Notes under the pieces: generated by a model
The model's input: the letters and a program-made list of their open reading frames with translations, nothing else
What the model was told of the DNA's origin: nothing
Databases searched by the model: none
In this document: one piece after another, positions 7,449 to 14,536 of the stretch
Layout of the letters: each line of letters opens with the position of its first letter
How positions within the stretch are numbered: position 1 is the first letter of the stretch
Source: an uncultured Oscillospiraceae bacterium
GTDB lineage: Bacteria; Bacillota_A; Clostridia; Oscillospirales; Oscillospiraceae
Assembly (NCBI GenBank): GCA_934667865.1
Contig: CAKUMR010000001.1
Location: 1-29,428, forward strand
Length of the DNA stretch: 29,428 nt
Direction: 5' to 3'
Made by a program: the position numbers and the translations under genes

Positions 7449-8831
7449 ATGAACTATCTGGGAATCGACTATTCGGTCAAACATCTTCCGGCGCTTGACC
7501 CGGACTTTATCCCCTTCGGTGTCTGGCTCGACGCCTATGAAAAGGGTGCGGAAAAGCCCCTGACCATCGCGCTGGAGCGCGACCGCGGCCAGATCGCCGT
7601 CCGCCGCACGAAGATCCACGGCACGCCGGAGCTGGCGGAGGCCGATTACCGCTTCGTCGAGCGCTATGTCAAGTTCCTGCTGTGGTCCATCGGCGGCTTC
7701 CGCATCTGGATCGGCGGGGACCACGCGCTGGCGCAGAGATTGCAAAAGGCCTACACGCTCGAAGGCGAACGTAAATTCGACGTGCAGTTCATGCAGGACG
7801 TGTATGAGGTTCCCTTTGAGGTCATCGACTGCACACCGGACGAATGTCCGCAGGAAAACGAGTCCTCCGTCTCCATCGGCGGCCATATGGAGGGCTGCCG
7901 CATCGGCTTCGACGCGGGCGGCTCGGATCGCAAGGTTTCCGCCGTCATTGACGGCAAAACCGTCTATTCCGAGGAGGTCGTCTGGCATCCCAAGACGGAA
8001 TCCGACCCGCAGTATCACTTTGACGGCATCGTTTCCGCCTTCCGCACGGCGGCGTCCAAGATGCCGCGCGTGGACGGCATCGGCGTGTCCTCCGCAGGCG
8101 TTTTCATCGGCAACAGCCCGATGGTGTCCTCCCTTTTTATTAAAGTTCCGCGTGAAAAGCGCGATCTGGTCAAGACCATCTACGACCGTGCGGCGCGCGA
8201 GCTGGGCGACGTGCCCATTGTGGTCGCCAACGACGGCGACGTGACCGCACTTGCCGGCGCCATGGGGCTGGAATGCGGCTCCGTCATGGGCATGGCCATG
8301 GGCACGAGCGAGGCCGTCGGCTATGTGGACGCGGACGGCAATGTCCTCGGCTGGCTCAACGAGCTGGCCTTTGCGCCGGTCGACCTCTTTGAGGGCGCCA
8401 TGGCCGACGAATGGTCCACGGACATCGGCGTCGGCTGCAAGTATTTCTCTCAGGATGCCGTCATCAAGCTGGCGCCCCGCGCGGGCATCACGCTGGACGA
8501 AGGTCTGACCCCGGCGGAGAAGCTCAAGGCCGTGCAGGAGCTGATGGCGCAGGGCGACACACGTGCAAAGGAAATTTACGAATCCATCGGCACCTATCTT
8601 GCGCACACCATGAGGCTCTACTGCCGCTTCTACGACGTGCATCACATGATCGTGCTCGGCCGCGTGATGTCCGGCGAGGGAGGAAGCGTCATTCTCGATA
8701 CCTGCCTGCGCGTCATGCAGGAGGAGTATCCGGAGCTGGCCGCCAAGGTGTGTGTGATGCTTCCGGATGAAAAGACCCGCCGTGTCGGCCAGTCCGTCGC
8801 CGCCGCCAGCCTGCCGGAGTGCAGAAAGTAA
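7449..8831 (+). CDS. ROK-family kinase-like protein with extra N-terminal domain
   Basis: The product has 460 residues, against about 300 for a normal ROK kinase. The ROK phosphate loop (RIGFDAGGSDRKVSAVIDG) begins only near residue 151. The catalytic base is D262 in VANDGDVTALAG, and the second nucleotide loop is AMGTSEAVGYVD. The zinc cluster of sugar ROK kinases (His plus CxCGxxGC) is missing. The first 150 residues (MNYLGIDYSVKHLPALD...) form an unrecognised domain that ends in a polar linker. It starts at ATG 7449 after GGAGGAATACC, 15 bases behind the NahK-like gene. Together with nagA it probably phosphorylates an amino sugar, perhaps making GlcNAc-6-P, but a regulatory or divergent substrate role is possible. 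Confidence 0.82.
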   Translation: MNYLGIDYSVKHLPALDPDFIPFGVWLDAYEKGAEKPLTIALERDRGQIAVRRTKIHGTPELAEADYRFVERYVKFLLWSIGGFRIWIGGDHALAQRLQKAYTLEGERKFDVQFMQDVYEVPFEVIDCTPDECPQENESSVSIGGHMEGCRIGFDAGGSDRKVSAVIDGKTVYSEEVVWHPKTESDPQYHFDGIVSAFRTAASKMPRVDGIGVSSAGVFIGNSPMVSSLFIKVPREKRDLVKTIYDRAARELGDVPIVVANDGDVTALAGAMGLECGSVMGMAMGTSEAVGYVDADGNVLGWLNELAFAPVDLFEGAMADEWSTDIGVGCKYFSQDAVIKLAPRAGITLDEGLTPAEKLKAVQELMAQGDTRAKEIYESIGTYLAHTMRLYCRFYDVHHMIVLGRVMSGEGGSVILDTCLRVMQEEYPELAAKVCVMLPDEKTRRVGQSVAAASLPECRK

Positions 8832-8842
8832 CATGACCCGAT

Positions 8843-8868
8843 CCGCGGGGCTTTCCCCAGTCCCGCGG
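8843..8868 (+). terminator. Weak intercistronic hairpin between ROK gene and nagA
   Basis: CCGCGGG (8843-8849) pairs with CCCGCGG (8862-8868), followed by TTGATTTTTAT and then the nagA ribosome site. It could be a partial terminator or an mRNA-stability hairpin that lowers nagA expression relative to the kinases. Confidence 0.45.
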
Positions 8869-8894
8869 GTTGATTTTTATCACGGAGGAAACCA

Positions 8895-10022
8895 ATGAAT
8901 TTCAAAAATGCAATGATCTATACGGAAGATTTCCGTTTCGTTCCCGGCGCATTTTCCGTAGAAAACGGGAAGTTTTCCAACGTTCTGGGGCAGCCGCAGG
9001 CGGACGCCGCCGATCTACACGGCGCCTATGTTATCCCCGGCCTGATCGACGTCCACAACCACGGCAATTCCGGCGCGGACTTCTCCGACGGCGACTATGA
9101 CGGTCTTCTGAAGATGGCCGGGTATCTGGCGAAAAACGGCGTGACCTCCTTCGCGCCTGCGTCCATGACGCTGCCCTACGACGTGCTGGAGAGAGCCTTC
9201 GCCACCGCGCGCCGTCTGGCCGACGAGGCTCCGGAGGGCAAGGCCGTCCTGCGCGGCATCCAGATGGAAGGGCCCTTCTTCTCCGAGAAGAAAAAGGGCG
9301 CGCAGAACGGCGCGTATCTGCGCGACCCGGACTTCGCCGCCTTCCGGAAGCTCTATGAGGGCTGCGGCGGCCTTGTGCGCATCGTTGACGTCGCGCCGGA
9401 GCTGCCGGGTGCCTGCGAATTCGTCCGTCAGGCCAGGGAGCTGTGCACCGTTTCCATCGCGCATACCGACGCGGACTATGACGCGGCGCACGCCGCGGTC
9501 GAGGCGGGCGTAACCCATCTGACCCACCTTTTCAACGCCATGCCTCCCCTGCATCACCGCAAGCCCGGTGTGATCGGCGCGGCAGCCGAGGCGGAGCAGG
9601 TCACGGCTGAGCTGATCACCGACGGCCAGCACATCCACCCCTCCGCCGTGCGGCTGGCCTTCCGCCTGTTCGGGCAGGAGCGCATGGTCATCATCTCCGA
9701 CGCGCTGCGCTGCTGCGGTATGCCCGACGGCGAATATGAGCTGGGCGGGCAGGCCGTGTTCCTCAAGGGCGGCGTCGCTCGGCTGGCCGATGGCACCATC
9801 GCTGGCTCGGCCACGAATCTCTACGACTGCATGCTCCGCGCGATCTCCTTCGGCATTGCGAAGGAGGACGCCGTGCGCGCCGCGACGTGGAACCCGGCGC
9901 GGCAGATCGGCTGTCTGGACACTGTCGGCTCCATTGCCGACGGCAAACGCGCCGATTTCGTCGTCTGTGACGAGAATCTGAACCGCAAGGCCGTCTGGCT
10001 GGGCGGCAAAAAGCTGAGCTGA
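8895..10022 (+). CDS. nagA: N-acetylglucosamine-6-phosphate deacetylase
   Basis: The 375-residue amidohydrolase converts GlcNAc-6-phosphate to glucosamine-6-phosphate and acetate. Ligands and active-site residues are visible: H54 and H56 (DVHNHG), E125 (GIQMEGPFF), H190 (AHTDADYD), H211 (THLFNAM), and the catalytic D269 in IISDALRCCG. The C-terminal ATWNPARQIG and GKRADFVV stretches are standard for NagA. The start is the ATG after CACGGAGGAAACCA. It closes the amino-sugar operon. The next enzyme, NagB, is not in the window and must be encoded elsewhere. An unpaired repeat-rich spacer and a terminator follow. Confidence 0.95.
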   Translation: MNFKNAMIYTEDFRFVPGAFSVENGKFSNVLGQPQADAADLHGAYVIPGLIDVHNHGNSGADFSDGDYDGLLKMAGYLAKNGVTSFAPASMTLPYDVLERAFATARRLADEAPEGKAVLRGIQMEGPFFSEKKKGAQNGAYLRDPDFAAFRKLYEGCGGLVRIVDVAPELPGACEFVRQARELCTVSIAHTDADYDAAHAAVEAGVTHLTHLFNAMPPLHHRKPGVIGAAAEAEQVTAELITDGQHIHPSAVRLAFRLFGQERMVIISDALRCCGMPDGEYELGGQAVFLKGGVARLADGTIAGSATNLYDCMLRAISFGIAKEDAVRAATWNPARQIGCLDTVGSIADGKRADFVVCDENLNRKAVWLGGKKLS

Positions 10023-10047
10023 GGATAGACGCCTGTCCCCCGCCCCC

Positions 10048-10128
10048 GTAGGGAACGGCCTTCTGCGCAGCCCTTGGCAGCTCTGCTGCCTTAGGGCTGC
10101 GGCGTGCCCCTTGCGAATAGGCCGTTCC
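10048..10128 (+). repeat. GTAGGG-palindrome repeat with nested hairpin (copy R1)
   Basis: GTAGGGAACGGCC (10048-10060) pairs through GGAACGGCC with GGCCGTTCC (10120-10128), as in R2 and R3. Here the arms are separated by about 59 bases that form their own hairpin: GCAGCCCT/AGGGCTGC plus GGCAGC/GCTGCC, 10067-10100. It looks like a simple copy with an insertion in its loop. Confidence 0.75.
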
Positions 10129-10166
10129 GTGTGCAGGCACATACGATATTAGATAATTCTACCAGC

Positions 10167-10190
10167 GGTGCGGTCAAGACCGCACCCTAC
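10167..10190 (-). repeat. GTAGGG-palindrome repeat, divergent stem, reverse orientation
   Basis: On the minus strand it reads GTAGGGTGCGGTC, TT, GACCGCACC. It keeps the GTAGGG head and TT loop of the neighbouring copies but has a completely different, still perfectly paired, stem. Confidence 0.65.
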
Positions 10191-10219
10191 AGAACGGTTC
10201 GTAATTCCACCCCCACCCG

Positions 10220-10250
10220 GTAGGGAACGGCCTTGGCCGTTCCGCGTGCA
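10220..10250 (+). repeat. GTAGGG-palindrome repeat (copy R2)
   Basis: GTAGGGAACGGCC, TT, GGCCGTTCC followed by the tail GCGTGCA. It is near-identical to the arms of R1 and to R3 at 25344. Confidence 0.75.
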
Positions 10251-10297
10251 GACACAATCAGCCTTCTCCGCTACTCCCGTAAAAAGCAAAAACCAAA

Positions 10298-10322
10298 GGG
10301 CAGGAGCCATCGGCTCCTGCCC
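10298..10322. terminator. Bidirectional terminator at the end of the phage-type module
   Basis: An 11-bp perfect stem (GGGCAGGAGCC 10298-10308, GGCTCCTGCCC 10312-10322) with an ATC loop. T-rich tracts lie on both sides: CTCTTTTTA on the plus strand and TTTGGTTTTTGCTTTTT on the minus strand. It ends the minus-strand phage-type operon 8 bases after its last stop and can also stop nagA read-through. Confidence 0.92.
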
Positions 10323-10330
10323 TCTTTTTA

Positions 10331-11242
10331 TTAATACTGCGAGGCCGTAATCTCGCAGAGCTGTCCCTCCGGCGTGCAGAACGACCGGCAATGCGTGACA
10401 TAAAGCATATCATTGAAGGAAAACTGCGGCAGATTCAGCGTGAAGGTCGACGCCGGCTCCAGCCGTGCCGTCCCAGTCAGCAGCAGCTTGAACAGCCGCC
10501 GGTTGCGCATGGTTTCGTAGATGATCTGCTTTTCCGAATAAATGCACTCCTTGAGATAGCGCCGGGCGCGCCCGCCCTCCAGTATGAACGCGGAGTTGAT
10601 GCGCGGCTCGTAGCCGTCGTCCTCGATCAGGCGGAATTCCGAAACGACACCCCGCCGCCGGTCGAGCAGCTTTGCCGAAACGATATCCCCCGGCCCCAGC
10701 GTCACACCGGAGGCCGTCCGGGTGAAGGTGATGCGCATCGCGCCGTCGGCCCGGATGTAGCACGGCAGCGCCTCGACCGAGGCGGCGAAGTTGGAGATCA
10801 CCTTCATCGCCGAATCGCCCAGCGAAACGTGGAAGGTGTCCGGCACCGTCGCTGGCTCGTCATAATAGCACGCCACGCTGACCGGCCCGACATAGGTCTG
10901 CGCGATCGTTTTCATCGTGGGCTTGACGTAGTCCGCAGCCGGGAACTCATAGTCCATCAGCAGCGCCGCCGTGCTGCGGCCGTAGAGCTTCAGAAGCCCG
11001 CCCGCCGCACTCAGATTGACCGTGTAGCCGTCGACCCGCCCGCTGAAAAGCAGCGTCGCGCCGTCCTTCAGCTGGAACGCGACCGCGCTGGACAGCGTCT
11101 GCCGCAGCGCCGGGTCAAAGGGAAAGATGTAGTAAAACGAGTCGCGGTCGGCCTTGTCCGCCCGGACGATCTCCCATTCCAGCGGCTCCGGCAGCTCCGT
11201 GTAGGTGGTCTGGTTGACGATCTTGACATAACCCCTGATCAT
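10331..11242 (-). CDS. Phage baseplate hub/tail protein (XkdQ- or gpD-like)
   Basis: The product has 303 residues. The ATG at 11242 follows GGAGGCGCCAGT and overlaps the preceding stop by 4 bases (ATGA). The opening RGYVKIVNQTTYTELPEPLEWE, the segment LLFSGRVDGYTVNLSAAGGLLKLYGRSTAALLMDYEF and the closing TFTLNLPQFSFNDMLYVTHCRS resemble the hub-type proteins that cap the tail tube of contractile and siphovirus tails (XkdQ and late-control gpD group). It is the last gene of the module, directly before a terminator; tail fibre, holin and lysin genes that usually follow are absent. Family assignment is by overall resemblance, so moderate. Confidence 0.65.
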   Translation of the reverse strand: MIRGYVKIVNQTTYTELPEPLEWEIVRADKADRDSFYYIFPFDPALRQTLSSAVAFQLKDGATLLFSGRVDGYTVNLSAAGGLLKLYGRSTAALLMDYEFPAADYVKPTMKTIAQTYVGPVSVACYYDEPATVPDTFHVSLGDSAMKVISNFAASVEALPCYIRADGAMRITFTRTASGVTLGPGDIVSAKLLDRRRGVVSEFRLIEDDGYEPRINSAFILEGGRARRYLKECIYSEKQIIYETMRNRRLFKLLLTGTARLEPASTFTLNLPQFSFNDMLYVTHCRSFCTPEGQLCEITASQY

Positions 11243-11589
11243 ACTGGCGCCTCCAGAAAGGAGAAACGGTAATGGATGCAGTTCTCCTCCGGCTCCAGCC
11301 AGTATTCCAGCTCCTGCGGGTAGACATTGATGTTGCCCCACTGTGGATGCTGCACCATGCCCATGCCGCCCCCGCGGAAAAGCGACAGCAGGCTGTGCAG
11401 GCTTGCCTTGGCCGATGCACCGAAGAACACGCCCTCACCGGAAAAGACGCGCGGCGCAGGCCCGAACTCCTGTGTACACCACAGTCCGCTGAGGTACTGG
11501 TGCTGCGCGATGCGGCACTTCTGCGTCACATGGCAGCTGGTCGGATTGTTCGGCCATGTAAAGGTTTTGAACTTCATCAGCGTCTGCAT
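11239..11589 (-). CDS. Small phage tail/baseplate protein resembling DNA-circularisation protein N-terminus
   Basis: The product has 116 residues. The stretch GEGVFFGASAKASLHSLLSL, followed by RGGGMGMVQHPQWGNINVYP and EPEENCIHYRFSFLEA, matches the N-terminal pattern of Mu gpN-like DNA-circularisation/tail proteins: a Gly-rich loop, then 'G-x-L-x-HPxWG' and 'EPxENxxxYxFxF'. The long C-terminal part of those proteins is missing. The start at 11589 lies 3 bases after the preceding stop, with GGGGGA upstream. It overlaps the hub gene by 4 bases, so it likely assembles with it. Confidence 0.55.
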   Translation of the reverse strand: MQTLMKFKTFTWPNNPTSCHVTQKCRIAQHQYLSGLWCTQEFGPAPRVFSGEGVFFGASAKASLHSLLSLFRGGGMGMVQHPQWGNINVYPQELEYWLEPEENCIHYRFSFLEAPV

Positions 11590-11592
11590 TGC

Positions 11593-11994
11593 TCAATCCC
11601 CCTCTCCGTCCGTCTGTGTGCTGCGCGCAGCGGCGACGAAAACCATCTCTTCGATCACGGGCTGCTCCGGGTCCGCGTTTTCCCGGATGGAGAGCCATTC
11701 GCAGCCGGAAAAGGTGACCGTTCGCCCGTGATGCCGGATCGTCGCCGTGAAGCTTTGCAGCTCAAACAGCGAAATGCCGTCGTTCAGGCCGGGCAGGATG
11801 GGATAGATGCGCCGCAGCGTCACCTCGTAGCGCCGCTTTCCCGGCAGAATGCCGCTCGCCTCGCTGTCCCAGAAGCCGTAGACCGGCTCGCGCGCGGCGG
11901 TGCAGCGGATCTGATAGCTCTGCACCGCCGCGGCCTGCTTGCTGTTAAAGCAGACGGTCAGCCCGCGCTCCGGAAAAAACACCTCCTCCGTCAT
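11593..11994 (-). CDS. Phage tail protein, possibly tail-tube-like
   Basis: The 133-residue product starts at an ATG sharing ATGA with the stop of the upstream gene. The pattern GILPGKRRYEVTLRRIYPIL, then FTATIRHHGRTVTFSGCEWL and the final EEMVFVAAA, has the beta-strand rhythm and the 'tube protein' end (gene expression of a ring-forming beta-sandwich). I could not match it to a named family with certainty. Position between the tail-completion and baseplate genes fits a tail tube or a tail-head adaptor. The last residues are acidic and low-complexity. Confidence 0.5.
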   Translation of the reverse strand: MTEEVFFPERGLTVCFNSKQAAAVQSYQIRCTAAREPVYGFWDSEASGILPGKRRYEVTLRRIYPILPGLNDGISLFELQSFTATIRHHGRTVTFSGCEWLSIRENADPEQPVIEEMVFVAAARSTQTDGEGD

Positions 11995-12425
11995 GCCTCC
12001 GCCTCCTCACAGTCGTAGTATGTCCACACGTCGCCCGCCGCGGTGACGGTCTTGCGGAAGCAGTCCGCCTTCGCGTCATAGCGCGTCTGCCCGACGGAAA
12101 CGCCCGTACAGCGGAAGGGCGCGTCCTCGCGCTGCACTGCCCGCAGCAGCGCCTGCGTTTTCTCCTCGCACAGCGCTGCCCCCTGCGCCTGCGCCGAAAA
12201 GACCTCCAGCGTCAGTTCCACCGAAAGCAGCCGTCCGAAGTAGCGGTTGCCCTCCCCGTCCGCGCCGAGATAGGTCGAAATGAGCGTCCGTCTGGTTTCC
12301 GTTTTGCCGGTACCGACGGCGACGAGATAGCTTTTCAGCCGCGGGAACAGCGCCGCATTTCCCGCACGCACCGCGTGAAAGCCCTGCTGCGTCAGCCATT
12401 GCAGCATTTTTGCGCTCAGGTCCAT
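11991..12425 (-). CDS. Phage tail-completion/tail-terminator-like protein
   Basis: The product has 144 residues. The ATG at 12425 was chosen because GGGGAGGAAGAAGC precedes it; an in-frame ATG at 12452 would run further into the upstream gene. It overlaps the upstream gene by 10 bases and the downstream one by 4. The sequence (LSVELTLEVFSAQAQGA, KTQALLRAV, CFRKTVTAAGDVWTYYD) resembles tail-terminator or minor neck proteins of about 140-150 residues found after the head-closure gene. The assignment rests mainly on position and size. Confidence 0.5.
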   Translation of the reverse strand: MDLSAKMLQWLTQQGFHAVRAGNAALFPRLKSYLVAVGTGKTETRRTLISTYLGADGEGNRYFGRLLSVELTLEVFSAQAQGAALCEEKTQALLRAVQREDAPFRCTGVSVGQTRYDAKADCFRKTVTAAGDVWTYYDCEEAEA

Positions 12426-12754
12426 GCTTCTTCCTCCCCGCTTTTCACGCACAGCGCCCAGAGAAACACGGCCTCCTTCTGATAGTAGACCTTCTCCCGG
12501 CGCCGGATCAGATAGCTTTCTCCTCCCGCGGTCAGATACTCCGCCGAAGTCAGATCGTCGCCTGTCCTGCCGATGTAAAGGTACTGCCCGGGCGGGATGA
12601 CGCCCGCGCCGGGGATTTCCTTCTGCATGGCCTGCATACTTTTGGAGGTCACCGGCTCCAGCAGGCCGATGGCCGAAGCGTCGGTGCCGTCGGACTTGTG
12701 AAGCGTCACAGCGCGGCCGAAGCGTGCAAGCATCCGTTCGATCTTTTCCCTCAC
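12416..12754 (-). CDS. Phage head-closure/neck protein-like
   Basis: The product has 112 residues. It starts at GTG 12754, which overlaps the stop of the upstream connector gene in GTGA. The frame continues upstream to 12943, but that part is out-of-frame shadow of the connector gene. The ending AEYLTAGGESYLIRRREKVYYQKEAVFLWALC is typical of small head-tail joining proteins with a short beta barrel. Position right after the connector supports a head-closure role. Confidence in a coding gene is high, in the exact role moderate. Confidence 0.6.
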   Translation of the reverse strand: MREKIERMLARFGRAVTLHKSDGTDASAIGLLEPVTSKSMQAMQKEIPGAGVIPPGQYLYIGRTGDDLTSAEYLTAGGESYLIRRREKVYYQKEAVFLWALCVKSGEEEAWT

Positions 12755-13098
12755 GTCCGAACCCCCCGGAACACCACGCCGCCGTCGCACCACGGCGCCA
12801 GCAGCTCCTCGGCCAGCCTCCGCACCGCGCCGCAGTCGCTGATCTTCACGGCCACGCCCGCCGCCTCGAAGGAGGAGATCTCCCCCTCCTGCGCGGTGCG
12901 GAAGAGGGAGACCGCCGTCAGCGCGGCCGCCGCCGAGAAGCACTTGCCGCAGTCCTCCGGCGTAACGCCCGGCCGCAGACGCAGCTGCAGCTCCTGCGCC
13001 GCCGCGTCGCAGAGCGTGTACAGCAGACTCTCCTGATCGGCCGGGAGCGCGCCCGTGATCAGCGAGGCCGCCGCCCGGATCTCGGTTTGCAGGCTCAT
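12751..13098 (-). CDS. Phage head-tail connector/adaptor protein (gp6/gp15-like)
   Basis: The product has 115 residues. It starts at ATG 13098, one base after the capsid gene stop, with little ribosome site of its own, so it is probably translationally coupled to the capsid gene. The helical pattern (IRAAASLITGALPADQESLLYTL, DAAAQELQLRLRP, KCFSAAAALTAVSLFRT) is like the small helical adaptors that bind beneath the portal. Next genes overlap it by 4 bases. Confidence 0.6.
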   Translation of the reverse strand: MSLQTEIRAAASLITGALPADQESLLYTLCDAAAQELQLRLRPGVTPEDCGKCFSAAAALTAVSLFRTAQEGEISSFEAAGVAVKISDCGAVRRLAEELLAPWCDGGVVFRGVRT

Positions 13099-13099
13099 A

Positions 13100-14125
13100 T
13101 CAGATCACGAGGACGTTCGCCGCGTCGTCGCAGATCTTGGCAAAGCCGGAGATCGTGGTGATGGACGCGCGCTCCAGCTGACGGTCGATCAGCTTGTCGT
13201 ATTCCACGCAGACGTCGCCCGCGCGCACCATTTCCAGCGCGCAGTTCTTGTCGAAGGCGAGGATCTTCCCGTCGGGCACGGCGCTGGTGCGCAGCAGATC
13301 CGCGCCGAGCGGAGAGGACAGCTTGCCGGTGCCCTGGAAATTCAGGCCGGTCAGCGGATTCTGGAACTCGCTCAGCTTGAGCAGGGACACGATGGTACCG
13401 TTGCCGACGAGCATGGTGTTCATCTCATAAGGAGCAAACTGCGCCCAGAATTCGACAAGCTGTGCATAGGCCAGCGTTCCCTTGGTGCCGGTGAGGGGCG
13501 AGGTGCCGATGGTGTAGGTGGTCGCGGCGTTTCCGTTGCCGTCGCCCTTGATCAGGACGTTCACGGCGTCGTCCAGATGCATTTTCTGGATGTAAGCGCC
13601 GATCTGGCGCAGCATCACGGAGAACAGGTCGAGCTTCTGGAAGCGCAGCGCCTCATAGGAGGCCACGAGCATCCGGCCGCGCTTGTTCAGCTTGACCAGA
13701 TGCTCTCTGGTTCTGACGGTCGTCGCAGGGATGTCCGCGCCCTCTGCCAGATCGGCCAGACGCTTGCTTTCCTCGCCGGGGACGGAATAGATGCTTCTGT
13801 AGTCCATGGAGTCGATGTCGGTGATCGTCGCGGTGATCATCGGCAGGATGTTGGCCTCCTCCATGCCCTGCTTGACGACGCGGGAGATAAACTCCGGGAA
13901 AAGCACGGCAGATTCGTAGGTGGTAAAGAACTTTTCCACCATGTCCGAGCCCGCGCCCTTGACGCGGATGTCGAAGCGCTTGAGCTGGCGCTGGAAGGCG
14001 TCGGTGCCTTCGAAAGCGGTGCCCTTATAGTTTTCGGACGGGTCGAGGCGCTCGAGCACCTGCGTGAAGGTCTTTCCGCTCTCGCGGTACATACCCTTTT
14101 CCAGACGGATGTGATCAAATGCCAT
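13100..14125 (-). CDS. Phage major capsid protein, HK97-fold type
   Basis: The product has 341 residues. The ATG at 14125 follows AAGGAGGCTTTATT. The order of elements is that of short HK97-type capsids without a long scaffold: a spine region FTTYESAVLFPEFISRVVKQGME, an A-domain rich in beta segments, NTMLVGNGTIVSLLKLSEFQ, and the C-terminal strand VEYDKLIDRQLERASITTISGFAKICDD. It lies directly behind a small decoration-type protein and a protease, the standard head-gene order. It would form the icosahedral shell. The codon use and GC match the neighbours, so there is no sign of recent arrival. Confidence 0.8.
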   Translation of the reverse strand: MAFDHIRLEKGMYRESGKTFTQVLERLDPSENYKGTAFEGTDAFQRQLKRFDIRVKGAGSDMVEKFFTTYESAVLFPEFISRVVKQGMEEANILPMITATITDIDSMDYRSIYSVPGEESKRLADLAEGADIPATTVRTREHLVKLNKRGRMLVASYEALRFQKLDLFSVMLRQIGAYIQKMHLDDAVNVLIKGDGNGNAATTYTIGTSPLTGTKGTLAYAQLVEFWAQFAPYEMNTMLVGNGTIVSLLKLSEFQNPLTGLNFQGTGKLSSPLGADLLRTSAVPDGKILAFDKNCALEMVRAGDVCVEYDKLIDRQLERASITTISGFAKICDDAANVLVI

Positions 14126-14144
14126 AATAAAGCCTCCTTACGCT

Positions 14145-14489
14145 TTACAGAAAGAATGTGACGGTCTTTTCCGTGGTGTCCACGTTCACAACGAGATAGC
14201 TCTTGCAGCCGGAGATGACCTTCATGCAGGCCTCTCCGCTGTCGTAGCCCAGCGTCTGGTAGCCGCAGCTGGGCGCCGTGCCGGTGTAGGGCAGGGTGAC
14301 GCAGCCGGAAATGACCACGCCCGCCACGCCGCCGCGGATGCTCTCGACCACGCCGACAATGTCGCCCTGATCGGCCGGCGCGCCGACGGTGTTGTTGCCG
14401 GTCACTGCGCAGGGATAGTCGATGTCCGCACTCGTGGATGCCTTGAAGCTCACGACCTTCCGTCCGATGGATTCAAAAGAAAATGCCAT
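14145..14489 (-). CDS. Phage capsid decoration/stabilisation protein (DUF2190-like)
   Basis: The product has 114 residues. The ATG at 14489 follows GGAGGTAAATTTTT. The sequence ADQGDIVGVVESIRGGVAGVVISGCVTLPYTG and the YQTLGYDSGEACMKVISGCKSYLVVNVD part are Gly/Val-rich beta structure, like head decoration proteins of the lambda gpD/DUF2190 sort that sit next to the capsid gene. A small hairpin (14517-14537) separates it from the upstream protease gene. It ends 19 bases before the capsid start. Its strong ribosome site fits a product needed in capsid-like amounts. Confidence 0.65.
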   Translation of the reverse strand: MAFSFESIGRKVVSFKASTSADIDYPCAVTGNNTVGAPADQGDIVGVVESIRGGVAGVVISGCVTLPYTGTAPSCGYQTLGYDSGEACMKVISGCKSYLVVNVDTTEKTVTFFL

Positions 14490-14536
14490 AAAAATTTACC
14501 TCCTGATTGTTGTTCGGGAAGCGCCGCAGCGCTTTC

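Larger units (their letters stand above)
10023..10330. other. 308-bp gene-free spacer between nagA and the phage-type module
   Basis: No convincing gene is present. The spacer holds three copies of a GTAGGG-palindrome repeat (10048-10128, 10167-10190 minus, 10220-10250) and a bidirectional terminator at 10298-10322. An 80-codon minus frame at 10149-10391 runs across the repeats and terminator and is judged spurious. Confidence 0.8.

Noticed and set aside
6321..8834. An 837-codon open minus frame opposite the two kinase genes
   Set aside because: The plus-strand genes carry clear catalytic motifs and ribosome sites. The antisense frame has no recognisable domain and is a by-product of high GC at third positions.
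10023..10330. CRISPR array from the repeated units
   Set aside because: The units are palindromes at irregular spacing and in both orientations, with one nested insertion. There are no regular spacers and no cas genes.
13055..14161. A 368-codon plus frame opposite the capsid gene
   Set aside because: The minus-strand capsid gene has a strong ribosome site and family-like sequence. The plus frame is its antisense shadow.
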